64,000 nucleotides of DNA from Antedon mediterranea (taxonomy: Eukaryota; Echinodermata; Crinoidea; Comatulida; Antedonidae), in the NCBI RefSeq assembly GCF_964355755.1, contig NC_092670.1:22317201-22381200 (forward strand), written 5' to 3'. A model generated the notes under the pieces. That model did no database searches. It was not told the origin of the DNA and saw only the letters and a list, made by a program, of their open reading frames with translations. Below, piece by piece: positions 33,548 to 43,539 of the stretch. How positions within the stretch are numbered: the first letter of the stretch is position 1; each line of letters starts with the position of its first letter. The position numbers and the translations under genes are program-made.

Positions 33548-35462
33548 ATGTTTTCAAGATTTTCACACATCTTAAATAGGTCTACTGCAGGTGAACTATT
33601 GTACAACACAAAACATTTATCCGGAAATGTTGGCTTAAAACATCCATTAAAGGTGTTAGTGTCGTTGGACGGCTGCGTTGCCGACAGTGAAGATTATTTC
33701 TTACGGGAGTATCGACGAAGATACCCTCTGGAGCCGTATGTCAGGGTTGAGGAACGACAGAAGATACCACTGGCACATCAATATGGTCGACTGCGACCTG
33801 ATCTAGTAGTAAGTTGCTTTATTCAAACCCCACTGCCATGGCGCATAGGCCTACCCACCGACATGTCAAAGAAGATATAGACTACGTGTTTCCTTTAAAT
33901 TTGACACGATAGGCACTACCAACAAATACACCACAGGTCACAAGAAGATCTTATAGTTTAAAAAAAAACCCGTATCTCCTGGGCGCTACCATGCCACACA
34001 TAGACCTTTCTTTTTACTTCGAAATAAATCTAAACTAACCAAAATGTAACCACGAATCAGAGGTGTCATTTTTGGCGCTATTCGTGTCGGATGACGGCTT
34101 TGGAATGTATGGGCCTAATTTACATACCAGGGGTCTCTTCTATAGCACTAATGATTGCCTACTTGATTCAAATAAATTTGATCGATTTTACTAAAAAGTA
34201 ATCTATTTAATTTTTACAGCAACATGTAGAAAGCATATTGAAAACACCTGGGTTTTACGTTAAAATGGCGCCGATTACAGGAGCTATTCAGGCGCTTACC
34301 GAAATGCAGAATAACGAGCAGTAAGACATTATCATTATCTTTCTTATCATCATTAACAATCATTAATTAATCAATCATTTACCATGTGTGTACCATTGCT
34401 GATGGTAAAGCAGCGAAACTCATCTATTAAAAAACACCAACAAAATAAAGGCCTAAAGTATTATTGTTATATAGGTTAGACGTTTATATAATGGTGTGTC
34501 CAATTCAGAATTCACCAAAAGCATTGCACGAAAAGGTAAGTGTCAACTGAAATAAATTAAAAATGCACAAGAACTAAATCTTCATTGGGTTTCAATCGCG
34601 ATAGATCATAATATAATATACAAATAAGGTTTATCGCAAATAGCTTCTACAATGCATGATGGGAAGGGTTTGGGAGCAAACGTCACAACGTGTACGTACA
34701 TGATTGACGTTTGCTCCCAAATCCTTCCCACCATGCATCGCGCACGCTATTTGCGATAAACCTTATAAGAAAGAACCATAATATTAATAGAAACCCTTCG
34801 GGACTAAACAAAGCTTCCATTTTATCTAAAACCTTGTCTACACTATCAAACTTTATGTGACAAAAATGATGAGTGATGTGCCCATATATGGACATGATGA
34901 TGTCATATCACTACCATATCTTTGGGCATATACTACCATATTTTGCCATATCACATGTTTTTTGTCAAACTAGTTTGATAGTGTAGTTAGAGCTTAAGAC
35001 AATTTTCTCTATTACAGTATAGGCCTAACATTAATTATGTATCTTTCGTATAGGCTTTAATACACATCTTTACTTTGTCTTGGACTGACTCGAATAAACG
35101 GCCTATATTTACTATTTTCAGTTCCAATGGATTAAAACACATTTAGGGCAAGTCTTTTTGGAACATTTAATTGTAGTCAAGGACAACTACATGATACAGG
35201 CTGATGTACATTTTAGTAGGAAGGAGTCAAATGAAGGTAATAAACATCATAATATTATATATCACCTTGATGCTCTACTAATTTTCAATCTTAACATTTT
35301 ATTTTTTTGTTATAAATTTGTATAGGTAACACATTCAGTCTTGAGGCAACCAGAATATCAGGTAATCTCAAGACAGACTTTGCGTGGACTGATGACACAT
35401 GGCGAAATATTCTCAGAATGAAGGATAAAGAAATTATTAAAAACGCACGTGTAGAACAATAA
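33548..35462 (+). CDS. 5'(3')-deoxyribonucleotidase-like protein, catalytic motifs lost
   Basis: Five exons: 33548-33808, 34220-34320, 34475-34535, 35122-35236 and 35326-35462, giving 224 residues (human NT5M 228, NT5C 201). The fold signature is clear: EYRRRYPLEPYV, AHQYGRLRPDL, LKTPGFYVKMAPITGAI, HEKFQWIKTHLG and a C-terminal WTDDTWRNIL. The HAD motifs are changed. The nucleophile Asp of DxDG is Ser39 (VSLDG), leaving only Asp41. The motif II Thr-Ser is Val128-Cys129, the motif III Lys is Asn163, and the motif IV Asp pair is Ser173-Arg174. By family knowledge the enzyme dephosphorylates dUMP and dTMP in cytosol or mitochondria; this product should not. The N-terminus is basic and could target mitochondria. 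An in-frame upstream ATG at 33494 exists, but I prefer 33548 because a splice acceptor precedes it. Confidence 0.85.
34625..34765. mobile_element. Palindromic MITE with TA target duplication
   Basis: It lies in intron 3 of the nucleotidase-like gene. The arms AGGTTTATCGCAAATAGC and its inverse are perfect, continuing into GGGAAGGGTTTGGGAGCAAACGTCA and its inverse with few mismatches. The pair is flanked by TA on each side, which suits a Tc1/mariner-type transposase in trans. Confidence 0.8.
34832..34994. mobile_element. MITE, TTTGATAGTGTAG family (full length)
   Basis: The left end GTCTACACTATCAAAC and right end GTTTGATAGTGTAGTTAGAG are inverted. The interior has CCCATATATGGACATGATGA and ATATCACTACCATAT. 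It lies in the same intron as the palindromic MITE. Confidence 0.75.
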
Positions 35463-36643
35463 CAAAACCCCATCTCTCGTTCTAACTGCTGTTGATTGAT
35501 GTTGATATTAATAATACATGGAGATCGGGTAAAATGAATACCCTGACGTACTTTTCCACTAGAATGCATGTTAGGTTAGACATCGGCACGCGAGAGACAT
35601 TATTTATTCATTTTATTTACTTTATAATACTATATATATATTTCAATAATATATCGATAAAGAGTCTATCATGTGTAGTTTAAGAATAACATACTCTATT
35701 GTATAAAAGTTTATAATTATATTTACTCAGGCCTTTTGTTATATCCAATGGACATCAACTAAATAAACATTACCATAATACTGTACTGTATATATTTTAT
35801 CAAAATATATAAACTTAACAAAAAACCGTTTGTAATTCAGTTGAATGATTTTTTTTTCGACTAATTTTTATTGAAAGTTAAATTACTATTATGATACTTC
35901 AAATTGACCCATTTTTTTTCGAAATCTGTTATTTTTTATTTTTTTGGAATTAGTCAAAGGGACAATACATCTTTAATTATCAGGATAGGCAGATTGATTT
36001 CTTACGGCATGTAATGTTTTATTGAAATACCGCCCTCTATTACAATTCATTAAACTTCATTTCACGTACGCACACGTGTGAGTTGAAAACATAAACGAGA
36101 TACATTGAAAAGCATGTTATGAACGTTGTTGTCTCTTAATATTGCAATTATTAACAACAATACGTCTTTCTTATTACTGTACTATTTTATGTGGTGAGTT
36201 CTTGATAATTTTAGGAATAAGGAAACGTATGGAATTAAAAGCGTATTAGGGCTAGGCCTAGTCCTACTAGAGAGGCCTAGCTAGACGTATTTATAAACAT
36301 AGGCGGCCCTCTAGGCTAGCAAGTAGGGCCTACGAGGTGAACTGCCTGGCCACGGAAGCGAAAGGCGGCGTGGCAAGGCCCAGGGAGCAATCTGACACTA
36401 GCCACAGTTAAAGTAAGCCTAGCTTGTTGTTGGTGCCACTCTCGGGCCAACGATAAAGTAAACTAGCTAGGCTCCTACTATAGATAGGATCCCAACTACC
36501 TGTATTTAATTTGTTTTATTGTTTTTTATCGCAATTTAGAAGTATAAAATACTCTAATTTTAAAAGTATATATACAATTACAGTATTTAAATTTTTAGCA
36601 AGAATTGTGTTGTAAAATTTCATTCTACATTTGATAGTGCAAG
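35463..36643. other. Intergenic, with a GC-rich patch
   Basis: No gene is seen. From about 36240 to 36480 the base composition rises sharply (CTGCCTGGCCACGGAAGCG, GGCGGCGTGGCAAGGCCC) with several CTAGGCCTAG-like palindromes. This may be the promoter or first non-coding exon of the WKF-domain gene, or an unrecognised RNA or repeat. Confidence 0.35.
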
Positions 36644-38808
36644 ATGAATGACAATGACGTAAAGGATGCTACAAAGAAGCAAACAAATAAAAAGGATAAG
36701 CAAACAAATAAAAAGGATAAACAATCAAAAAAGAAATCATCTAAACAGGACAAAATTAACAGCAACAAGCAAACTGAAAATGTTATAAAATTAGATGACG
36801 GAGACAACAATGAAAAACAGGAGAGAAAACGACAATTTAGTGAAGAAATTACAAAAGATAAAAGTAAAACAAAAGCTAAAAGTAAGAAACGGAAGAAAAA
36901 AATTAAGGAAAAGCATGATGATAGTTCAGATGTCGATAAAACTAATGACAGAAAAGCACAGACATTAGCATTGCAATACCTACAACAGTGGAAGAAATTT
37001 AAAAACGTTTGGTCATTTCAAAAAGTCCGACAAGTTTGGTTGCTGAGAAATATGTACGATACTGACATGGTAAATAAAGGTGTAAACTTAAACCATAAAT
37101 AAAACATGCAAAAATATTGGATTGTGGTTGACATGCTTGCTTACAATGTCAACATCATTGGTTCAAATCCTGTCACGGTTTCAGGATTTTGTCTGATGAC
37201 CATTGGTACAATGTCACTATCTCATGAGACTTTGTTTAAGCTCTCTCATTATTAAACTGTATGATGTGATGTGCTCATATATGGACATGATGATATAATA
37301 TCACTACTATACTTGGGCATATCACTACCATATTTGGGCAGATCACACTTTTTTGTCAAACTAGTTTGATAGTGTAGCCAGAGCATTAGAAATATGTGAA
37401 GCGCTTTGATCAACTTGGTAAAGCGCTATATAAGCATAGCAATTTTATTGCAGGATGGGTTTCCCATCCTGCAATGTGACTGTTAATTATGCATCTTGAC
37501 ACAAGGCCACTAAAGCGTGGTTCCCACTAGCGACGCAACACAAGGACGCAACGCAAGTGAATTGACCAATCACAAGCGATGGCTTATTCGCTTGTGATTG
37601 CTAACTGTCTATAACTTCGCTTGTCATTGGTTAAAACACTTGCGTTGCGTTTACGTCCTTGCGTTGCGTTCTAGTGGGAACCAAGCTTAACTTTGGCGAC
37701 AGGGTGGCGTCATATGATAATTGAGGACCAAAAAATGTAATGTATTGCAGTTACAGTATAAACTACATTTTTTTTCATAATTCATAATTTCTGCTTATTA
37801 AATATTAGGTTGATGATGATTATTTTGAAATATTACTGGAATACATTGAACCATTAAAAGGTTTGGCAAAGATTACAACTCTTGAAAAAGCAGAGAAGCT
37901 ATTAAAGGAACAAGAAGAAAGCGAGAGTGAGGACGAAAGCCCACAACAGGATGAGGAAGAAGATGGTAGGGTTAATACTGTAATTACTACAGCCAAATAA
38001 TACTGAAATTCACTTCATTCAGTGCTACACATGGCTACCCCAACATAGCATCTCATAAATCAACCATCATTCAGTGCTACACACGGCTAGCCCAACATAG
38101 CATCTCATAAATCAACCTTCATTCAGTGCTACACATGGCTAGCCCAACATAGCATCTCATAGATCAACTGTCATTCAGGGCTACACATGGCTAGCCCAAC
38201 ATAGCATCTCATAAATCAACCATCATTCAGTGCTACACATGGCTAGCCCAACATAGCATCTCATAAGTCAACCATCATTCAGTGCTACACATGGCTAGCC
38301 CAACATAGCATCTCATAAATCAACCATAATTCAGTGCTACACATGGCTAGCCCAACATCGCATCTTATAAATTAACCATCAGGCCTTGTCTTTTAAGGCG
38401 AGCGAGTGTGATCACTCGCCTAACACACTCCTAAACTGCACTTTGTAGCACACCTACAGTTTTAAAAAGACAAGGCCTGAACCATCATTCAGTGCTACAC
38501 ATAACTAGCCCAACATAGCATCTCATAAATCAACCTTCATTCATTGCTACACATGGCTAGCCCAACATAACATCTTATAAAATGAATTATCATTGAAACG
38601 ACATTACTGCACAAAAAATTTAAATCATTACTACTGTACCGAACTACAGTACTACTGTAATAAATTATCTCCTACCATCAAATAAATCACTTAACTAAAG
38701 AAATGCAGAATTTTAATTTGATTTCCCTTCTTTTCAGGTGATAAACGAGTAAAACTGACAGACAAGCAGATGGACAGAGTACGGCAGGTTATTCAAATTT
38801 TAGTTTGA
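36644..38808 (+). CDS. C7orf50: WKF-domain protein, C7orf50 homologue
   Basis: Three exons: 36644-37069, 37809-37965 and 38738-38808, giving 217 residues. The first hundred residues are an extremely Lys-rich disordered tail (repeated KKDKQTN, KSKKRKKKIKEK), suggesting nucleolar localisation. From about residue 108 comes the conserved domain: ALQYLQQWKKF, WSFQKVRQVWLLRNMYD, then YFEILLEYIEPLKGLAK in exon 2 and the C-terminal RVRQVIQIL in exon 3. These match the WKF (DUF2373) family typified by human C7orf50, which has no firmly known molecular role. An acidic stretch (SESEDESPQQDEEED) separates the last two helices. Intron 1 carries two MITEs and intron 2 a minisatellite. The start is the first ATG of the frame. 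Confidence 0.85.
37261..37384. mobile_element. MITE, TTTGATAGTGTAG family
   Basis: It lies in C7orf50 intron 1. The right end CAAACTAGTTTGATAGTGTAG is intact and the left inverted repeat is degraded. The interior matches the other copies (ATATGGACATGATGATAT, ATATCACTACCATATTTGGG). Confidence 0.7.
37511..37689. mobile_element. MITE with GGTTCCCACTAG termini
   Basis: About 50-bp inverted arms: GTGGTTCCCACTAGCGACGC with CACAAGGACGCAACGCAAGTG on the left, and the inverse on the right ending CTAGTGGGAACCAAGCTTA. It can fold into a near-complete hairpin, with GCGAAGTTATAG-type sequence in the loop region. A related older copy is at 60831-60940. Confidence 0.75.
38015..38575. repeat. 52-bp minisatellite
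   Basis: Seven consecutive units of 52 bp beginning TCATTCAGTGCTACACATGG run from 38015 to about 38378, and two more follow after a 100-bp insertion. It lies in intron 2 of C7orf50. Units differ at only a few positions, so the array is young or homogenised. Confidence 0.95.
38380..38479. mobile_element. 100-bp MITE inserted in the minisatellite
   Basis: Perfect 15-bp inverted ends CAGGCCTTGTCTTTT and AAAAGACAAGGCCTG. The flanking AACCAT is duplicated on both sides (38374-38379 and 38480-38485). The interior contains an imperfect palindrome GGCGAGCGAGTG..CACTCGCC. Insertion splits the tandem array. Confidence 0.85.
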
Positions 38809-40311
38809 AAGTAAGCTGACATTTTAGAAATCTAGCTGGTGCTTAAACTGTGAAAGAAATTGTGATTTTAAAAACACAAAATAATCTACACTTTAGTGGT
38901 AGACATTACAAAACCTATATTAATCAATTATTGATGAATAAATTTGCTTAAAAATTACTAAAAAATATGGGTAAGCTTATCTGAGTCAATAGTAAAATAA
39001 TCAGAACTGTATGAATATTATTATTATAAGAAAAAATAAATATAACCCTTAATAGTGGTTCTATTGTAGTTATTGAAAAACGAAAATCAAGAATGAAATG
39101 AAAACATATATACACAGGTGTAAAGGTACAGGTTATGTATGTATTCACAGTATTGCAACATTTCTAATTTAGACAATTGTTTAACAATATTTCTACCTAA
39201 TAATTAAACACATTTAAAATATTCATTAATTATATATTAACCTATATTATTAATTCATTCATTTGTTATTTAACTGATTGTAATACAAATACTTACTAGC
39301 TAAACATACAGTTGTAACTAAACACTTTTACAAATAATTTAAATATTTTCCTTTTTTTTTATGCAAGCTTAGAAACCACATTTGTCTTACTCTTCTGACG
39401 TGGAAAAAATTAAATTGAAATTCTCTTTATTGCAGTGTATTATTATACATATTTAATTGTAATGATCTATATTACTGTATTAAAAGTACAGTATGAATTG
39501 TACTGTACATACCTACAAATAGGCTTAAGGGACTTTCACACCTGTTTCGGTCTGGTGCCGGCAAATCCAATCGAGCGTCAATGTTTTGTTTTTACGTGGC
39601 TATGCGCATATCGATTGCTGCATGGAGCATTGTGAAAACGAAACATTTGCGTTTGATTTGCCGTACCGAAATCATGCCGGAACAGGTGTGAAAGATCCTT
39701 TATACTAGGTCACTACTAACCTGTATGTGCACCTTTAAATAGTAGTACAAGCGAAAAGTACGACTAGAATTAAATTTGACTGGACACAATATAATACAAA
39801 GCTTACTGTACTATTATTGATTAAAATCTAATAAGAAGAAAGGCCTTGTAGCACTTCATTCATTACTATTAGAATGTTCATGTTATTGATTACTGTATTG
39901 CAATTACCAACTGTGGTATAATATTTCATCATATGCATCTCATTTATTACATGAAGTGGTTCGTCATTCAAAAATATTTTTATATTTTCTTACAAATGTT
40001 AGCATGTCTAGTTAAAAATAATACAAAACAATATTATACTACTGCACAGTGTAATGTAATATTATGATCGCATCCTCATAATTACATTTTTCAAAAATTA
40101 TTTAATTTAAATTATTGCATAACACAATATTTATACTTGTTTATTATTTATGTTTTGTGGTAATGTATATCTATATACAATGAGAAGATGTAGTCCTGGA
40201 CTACTTATTGCCAAACCAAAAAAACTGTTGGGAGTTGACTCCATGGCTGGCCGTTTGTTTCGTTTTCCATTTTAGCATATTACTTTTTATTCATAAATTA
40301 ATGTACAGTAT
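38809..40311. other. Intergenic AT-rich region
   Basis: No gene is seen. It holds the 3' UTR of the C7orf50-like gene, a MITE at 39527-39702, and the 3' UTR of the minus-strand folate-receptor-domain gene at its right edge. Open frames here are short and have no resemblance to known proteins. Confidence 0.45.
39527..39702. mobile_element. MITE with CTTTCACACCTGTT termini
   Basis: The left arm GGGACTTTCACACCTGTTTCGG, GCCGGCAAATC is inversely repeated on the right (GATTTGCCGTACCG, CCGGAACAGGTGTGAAAG), about 45 bp each with mismatches. The interior is non-coding. Confidence 0.7.
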
Positions 40312-40947
40312 TTAAATTACATTATCAAAATTATTAAATAGCAAAATTATAAATGTCACAAATATAACCCACCACCCTGATTTAGTTTTGATTGCATCAC
40401 TTGTTTTAGTTTTTTTCTCCGATTCTAACTTATCAAATGTGAAACATTCTCTGGTCGATTCCGATTTAACTTTAAATCTACGACTTTTGCAAAAATCTTC
40501 TCCTGATTTGTACAACTTTCCAATCTTTGAACCTTTTAATATGGCGTCTTTGCAACTACCCCACATAATGTCACAGAATTCTTCACACACAGTAAGTCGC
40601 TGGCGATTGTAAAATAAATGCTGATTAGGGGCACAAATATAACACATCAAATAGTTCAAGTATTCTTGGCATTCTTTAGTGGCCCCTTGTAATGGTTTTA
40701 CTTTTTTGAAAATTGATAAAAGTTCTTGATTTCGGCAACATGACGTATCTTTATACCAAGTACAATTTGCCAAATTTGGTTGTTCAGTTGGCGCACGGTT
40801 GTTGAAGAAAGTACAATAATGTGGTTCATCCAGCAATTCTTCATTAGCTTCGGCGGAGCAAACACCAATGTCAATTGAGATGAATAAAACCAATAATTGC
40901 ATCCAAATGTAAAACAGCAAAGCATTTCTGATAGTCAACATCTTCAT
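40312..40947 (-). CDS. Secreted or GPI-anchored folate-receptor-domain protein
   Basis: A single uninterrupted frame of 211 residues. A hydrophobic N-terminus (ALLFYIWMQLLVLFISIDIG) is a signal peptide with likely cleavage around residue 31. The mature part has about a dozen cysteines in the folate-receptor-like pattern: YCTFFNNRAP, NCTWYKDTSCC, ECQEYLNYLMCYICAPNQ, VCEEFCDIMWGSCKDAIL and FCKSRRF. NCTW is a glycosylation site. The C-terminus ends in a hydrophobic segment (WWVIFVTFIILLF), suggesting a GPI signal or a membrane anchor. Family knowledge supports an extracellular ligand-binding fold. Residues for folate itself cannot be assigned, so I do not call it a folate receptor. An intronless coding region is plausible but an upstream non-coding exon is not excluded. 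Confidence 0.8.
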   Translation of the reverse strand: MKMLTIRNALLFYIWMQLLVLFISIDIGVCSAEANEELLDEPHYCTFFNNRAPTEQPNLANCTWYKDTSCCRNQELLSIFKKVKPLQGATKECQEYLNYLMCYICAPNQHLFYNRQRLTVCEEFCDIMWGSCKDAILKGSKIGKLYKSGEDFCKSRRFKVKSESTRECFTFDKLESEKKTKTSDAIKTKSGWWVIFVTFIILLFNNFDNVI

Positions 40948-41792
40948 TGCTATACATATATCGATCGTGTAAAAGAATTTGAAATTAGCTAGGCCCGAGT
41001 CTAATTGATGTTGCAGGTGCTAAATAGACATCTTTGCCGTGTGTGTGGAAGGTCGTTGCAAACTGAACGTTGATATTTTCATTACAGTACGTTTAAAATT
41101 GGTTTAATCTTTTGATGTAAATTATTGTATAATAAAATAAAAATCCAATTTCATTAAAAGTATAAACTTACGAGAACAGCTGACGTTTATTTGGATATAA
41201 AAAAGATCTTCATTTTAGACTACCAAAACCTGAACGTTCTCAGCAGACAACACAATTATTAAGAAACAACTCAAGTGTAAAGAGAAATATGGTACCACCT
41301 ACAGAGGGCGCACTAATGAATTTTAATTAAAAAACAAGTTGTGTTTGAACGATTTGCGCAATGCGGGGATTACCCTTTTAGTTGAACTACGCCCCGTACA
41401 GTTTTTCTTACACTACACAGTTTCAAATTGCGTCAATTCCCACATAATATTTATTATATTTTGTGTTTATAATTATCTTTATTTTAAAAACAATCGCGAA
41501 AAAATGATACAGATAATTATGCGAGAAATCATGAAGTTATTTATGGTATCTAAATTCTAATATATAATATTAATAATAGAGTTCATTATAGCCTATATCT
41601 TTATGAAATAAATCACCGTATAAATCAAGTCGTAGTTATATATATATATACATAGTAGTTATATATATACTGTAATGTATGTCATAGTATTCTGTTCATA
41701 AGTATAATACAGTATTCTTTCAGTGAGCATGTTGAACAGATAATGCTCAATTAATATTTTTCAATGTCTTCTTTATAGAATTGTTTATAAAC

Positions 41793-41924
41793 TCAATTGT
41801 TTCTAAATATCTCCAGGCCAAACCATCGCAAAAACAGGAAAAAGGCAATGACTGGAATAGTGGTTGGTAATAACAACACATAGTAGCACAATGTTTCTGG
41901 TTCAAGACAGTCTTCTAACATCAT
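41793..41924 (-). CDS. PIGY: PIGY-like terminal exon (GPI-GlcNAc transferase subunit Y)
   Basis: The minus strand, after a good acceptor (TATTATAG at 41931-41925), is open for 43 codons to TGA. The peptide LCYYVLLLPTTIPVIAFFL then RWFGLEIFRNN matches the C-terminal half of the 71-residue PIGY protein, including the second membrane helix and the basic tail ending in Asn. By family knowledge PIGY is an ER-membrane subunit of the complex that starts GPI-anchor synthesis. The N-terminal half, with the first membrane helix, was not found between 41932 and 43300; it may be in a divergent upstream exon, or this may be a fragment. ATG codons at the exon start could serve only for a truncated form. 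Confidence 0.65.
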   Translation of the reverse strand: MMLEDCLEPETLCYYVLLLPTTIPVIAFFLFLRWFGLEIFRNN

Positions 41925-41931
41925 CTATAAT

Positions 41932-43348
41932 ATTTAGAAAAAAAGAAATGCATTGGGTTTGTAATAATAATTAGGAATTCTCAGGTTAAAAAACTTTTTT
42001 TATTTAATGTCATAATTCTGTAATAATTGTCAACTTTGAAAATAAATTGGATATGTTTTACCTATAAAAGCTGGTTGTTTATGATTGTAACAAATTAGTA
42101 CAGTAGTATTTAGCTTTATTTTGTAAAGCAAAATCATTATTGTTGTTCCGCACATTTATTTCTCAAATTAACCAATCTAGGAATACTAATGTGTACATAT
42201 AATATTATTACTATATCAAAACTACAAAATAAGCTTTGATTTTAGTTATCTTAATAATATCTTCCATGTTTTGGATGGTGATTTATGATGTTCATATTGT
42301 AATTTGTAGCGCTATTCATTGAAATCAATCACATGTATTTGAGCAAAACCAGGTCGAAACGACCACCTTACTTACTAGCAATGAAATGAACACTCAAATC
42401 GTAGCTGGACGAGGGGCAGAGAGGACGAGCGAGGATAGGCCTGGACACTAACATAAGTCAGTAGTATAAGAAAGTCCACCACATGAATTGAACAATAAAA
42501 CAAATAAATTTCTTCTATATCTAGCTATTTACTTTTTATGTTTCACTGTATAAAAAGCAAATATTTATTTACGTTTCTTTACAGCATCTAAAAGCCTAGA
42601 CTTAGTAGTTAGTAGTCCGAGCTAGACATTGTTGTTGTTGATTATGTATTTTTTGTTCATATCGCCCTCTCTATACACAAAATTAAAAATGTAAAAAAAA
42701 ACGTTTTTTGGCACGTGGTCATAGTTTCTTGTACTTTTTTTTGTACGCTGATGAGTAATGATTTATGATATGAATGTTTTATTTATTACAATACATGACA
42801 TGGTCAATATTCTTTGTTCACGACCCCAAATATTCAGTAGGGATCCGGATGATAGACCATCCATGGTGTACCGAAAACTTCCTGCTTGGCTGCTATAATT
42901 TTCAATAGTGCAGGATGCGGTCAGCGTGCGGGGTGCATGCGAACCAAAGAGTTTTTTGGCGGTACTCGTAACTGGTTCCTGATCTTGTTGTGGATACATG
43001 CATGTAGCCCAAAACAAAGGAAGGTCTCAATATTGGTCATCACATGTCCTTGAATTAAAATTAAAACTTACTATGTTTTGACAACGCAATACAGTAATGC
43101 GGAGTTTGTATCATTTTAAATACTACTATACTCTTATACTTATTGTTATTACAGTATTATTAAAAGTTGAAAAGACGAGAAGTAAAGTGAAGTGTGTGGA
43201 CTAATATTATGTTGGCTCAGGCGAGAAAATGTTGCGTTTAAAGAAAATCGTCATGGCCAATGGTGTGATCAAAACAACTTCCATGCCAACCGGGCCAACC
43301 AAGATGAAACCAGATGAGGGCAGATTGAACATAGCGAGCAGCTACTGG
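41932..43348. other. Intergenic or 5' region of the PIGY-like gene
   Basis: No exon is recognised. A GC-richer island at about 42820-43020 has an 84-codon minus-strand frame without similarity to known proteins; it could be a non-coding exon or RNA. The rest is AT-rich. Confidence 0.35.
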
Positions 43349-43440
43349 GTCACGCCCACTACCATTTAACCAATCAGAATGCTACTTTAGTTGACGTTTG
43401 ACGCTTGAGTAAATCTGCTTATAAACACAAAGACGGCACC
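43349..43440 (+). promoter_or_regulatory. Probable ABAT core promoter
   Basis: Within 200 bp upstream of the ABAT start ATG are CACGCCCAC (GC/CACCC-type box, from 43351), AACCAATCAG (CCAAT box, 43368-43377) and a TATA-like TTATAAACA (from 43429). The order and spacing suit a transcription start near 43455. This is prediction only. Confidence 0.5.
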
Positions 43441-43539
43441 ATTCGCCAGTTGTAGTACATTTTCGAAGAAGCAGGGTTGTTATTCAACGGCATTTGTAAT
43501 AAATTGTTAAATTATTGTTTTTCTGATACCTCAATTACG

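Noticed and set aside
38015-38575. CRISPR-like array appearance
   Set aside because: Units are contiguous 52-bp tandem repeats without unique spacers, in an animal intron: a minisatellite.
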